Positions 6,147 through 6,640 of a stretch of 6,640 nt of DNA are shown here, one piece after another. The number at the start of each line of letters is the position of its first letter. The stretch's first letter is position 1. The stretch lies in NCBI GenBank assembly GCA_022561895.1, contig JADFQH010000168.1:1-6640 (forward strand), written 5' to 3'. The DNA is from Methanobacteriota archaeon (GTDB lineage Archaea; Halobacteriota; Halobacteria; Halobacteriales; Halalkalicoccaceae). The translations under genes and the position numbers were made by a program. The notes under the pieces were generated by a model. The model had not been told where the DNA came from. It worked only from the letters and a program-made list of their open reading frames with translations, and searched no databases.

Positions 6147-6157
6147 CGGACCGAGTG

Positions 6158-6164
6158 TTTAAAA
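6158..6164 (+). promoter_or_regulatory. TATA box for the RdfA-like gene
   Basis: TTTAAAA is centred 28 bp upstream of the ATG at 6189, in a GC-rich surround, giving a clear leaderless-type promoter. It is bracketed by the short inverted repeat GACCG (6149-6153) and CGGTC (6165-6169). It marks an independent transcription unit. Confidence 0.65.
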
Positions 6165-6188
6165 CGGTCGGGTGACGAAACAGGGACA

Positions 6189-6640
6189 ATGGCCGAACGC
6201 CGTTCACAGGGCAAGGTCGGGCGTGTCATCGACGAATACGGTCTTGAGGGATTCGGCGCGGAGTTAGAGGCGCGCTGGACGGGCGAACAGGGAGATGGGG
6301 TGAGTCTCCGCGCGCTCGCGGATCTGTTCAACCGGCGCGTCCTCGAAACCGCGATGGACGAAGCGGGCGCGCGCTCACTCGACGGCGAGGTCGAAAACCG
6401 GTATCGGCTGCTCACCGACAGCGAGGTCAGCGCGGGGATGCGCGAACAGGCTCGGCGCGAACTCGACCGGGCCGGCGTTCCGATCGAGGAGATCGAATCC
6501 GATTTCGTCTCCCACCAGTCGATCTATACGTATCTGAAGGACCACCGCGGGGCGAACCACCCATCGAGCGTCGAGCGAACCCCCGAAGAGCGCCGCGAAC
6601 GTGAACTCGATAAGATCGGGGCGCTGATAACCCGAACCAC
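6189..6640 (+). CDS. rdfA: RdfA-like (rod-determining factor) protein, 5' part (runs off right edge)
   Basis: The frame is open from the ATG at 6189 to the window edge, 150 complete codons, with the C-terminus missing. The protein begins MAERRSQGKVGRVIDEYGL and continues with SLRALADLFNRRVLETAM (about 39-56), LDGEVENRYRLLT (64-76) and SDFVSHQSIYTYLKDHRGA (104-122). The final visible part (from about 127) is rich in Arg and Glu and probably helical. I recognise this pattern as resembling haloarchaeal rod-determining factor RdfA, a protein needed for rod-shaped cells in Haloferax volcanii, but I recall the family only approximately. Many haloarchaeal genomes carry several homologues. The visible part has no signal peptide or membrane segment, so it is predicted to be cytoplasmic. 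Its separate TATA box and different subject suggest it is not part of the sugar locus. If the assignment is wrong, it is a conserved haloarchaeal hypothetical protein. Confidence 0.65.
   Translation, partial: MAERRSQGKVGRVIDEYGLEGFGAELEARWTGEQGDGVSLRALADLFNRRVLETAMDEAGARSLDGEVENRYRLLTDSEVSAGMREQARRELDRAGVPIEEIESDFVSHQSIYTYLKDHRGANHPSSVERTPEERRERELDKIGALITRT

Noticed and set aside
5591..6415. Minus-strand open frame (274 codons) across iclR and the RdfA-like start
   Set aside because: It crosses two genes and a promoter on the other strand. Its product is low-complexity and Arg/Ser/Pro-rich, as antisense frames in haloarchaea usually are.
1..6640. tRNA, rRNA, CRISPR arrays or intact insertion sequences
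   Set aside because: No cloverleaf-like sequence, regularly spaced repeats or transposase-like reading frames were seen. Nearly all of the window is occupied by the listed genes.

Overview
The window looks like haloarchaeal (class Halobacteria) chromosomal DNA. Coding regions are GC-rich and use acidic codons heavily. The encoded proteins are rich in Asp and Glu, and a Tat-type lipoprotein signal carries an acidic linker. Most transcription units start with a TATA-like box about 26-28 bp upstream of an ATG, which is the leaderless arrangement common in haloarchaea. The last gene resembles the haloarchaeal rod-determining factor RdfA.

Layout. Positions 1-459 (minus) hold the 5' part of an ABC-transporter sugar-binding lipoprotein that runs off the left edge. 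Positions 608-1732 (minus) hold a MalK/UgpC-type ABC ATPase. Positions 1733-1895 are a divergent promoter region containing repeats. Positions 1896-5160 (plus) form a compact three-gene operon: a family GH4 alpha-galactosidase of the MelA type, a D-galactonate dehydratase (DgoD), and a short-chain dehydrogenase/reductase. Positions 5161-5350 are intergenic, with a possible small inverted-repeat element and a cluster of palindromes in front of the next gene. Positions 5351-6109 (plus) encode an IclR-family regulator. Positions 6189-6640 (plus) hold the start of an RdfA-like gene that runs off the right edge and has its own TATA box.

How the genes may work together (inference). The ABC transporter would import an alpha-galactoside or related oligosaccharide. 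The cytoplasmic GH4 enzyme would release galactose. The SDR is a candidate for oxidising galactose to galactonolactone. DgoD would dehydrate galactonate to 2-keto-3-deoxygalactonate, feeding an oxidative, non-phosphorylating (DeLey-Doudoroff-type) branch in place of the Leloir pathway. The IclR protein is the likely local regulator. No lactonase, KDGal kinase or KDPGal aldolase is visible here, so those steps would have to be encoded elsewhere. The RdfA-like gene is probably unrelated to the sugar locus.
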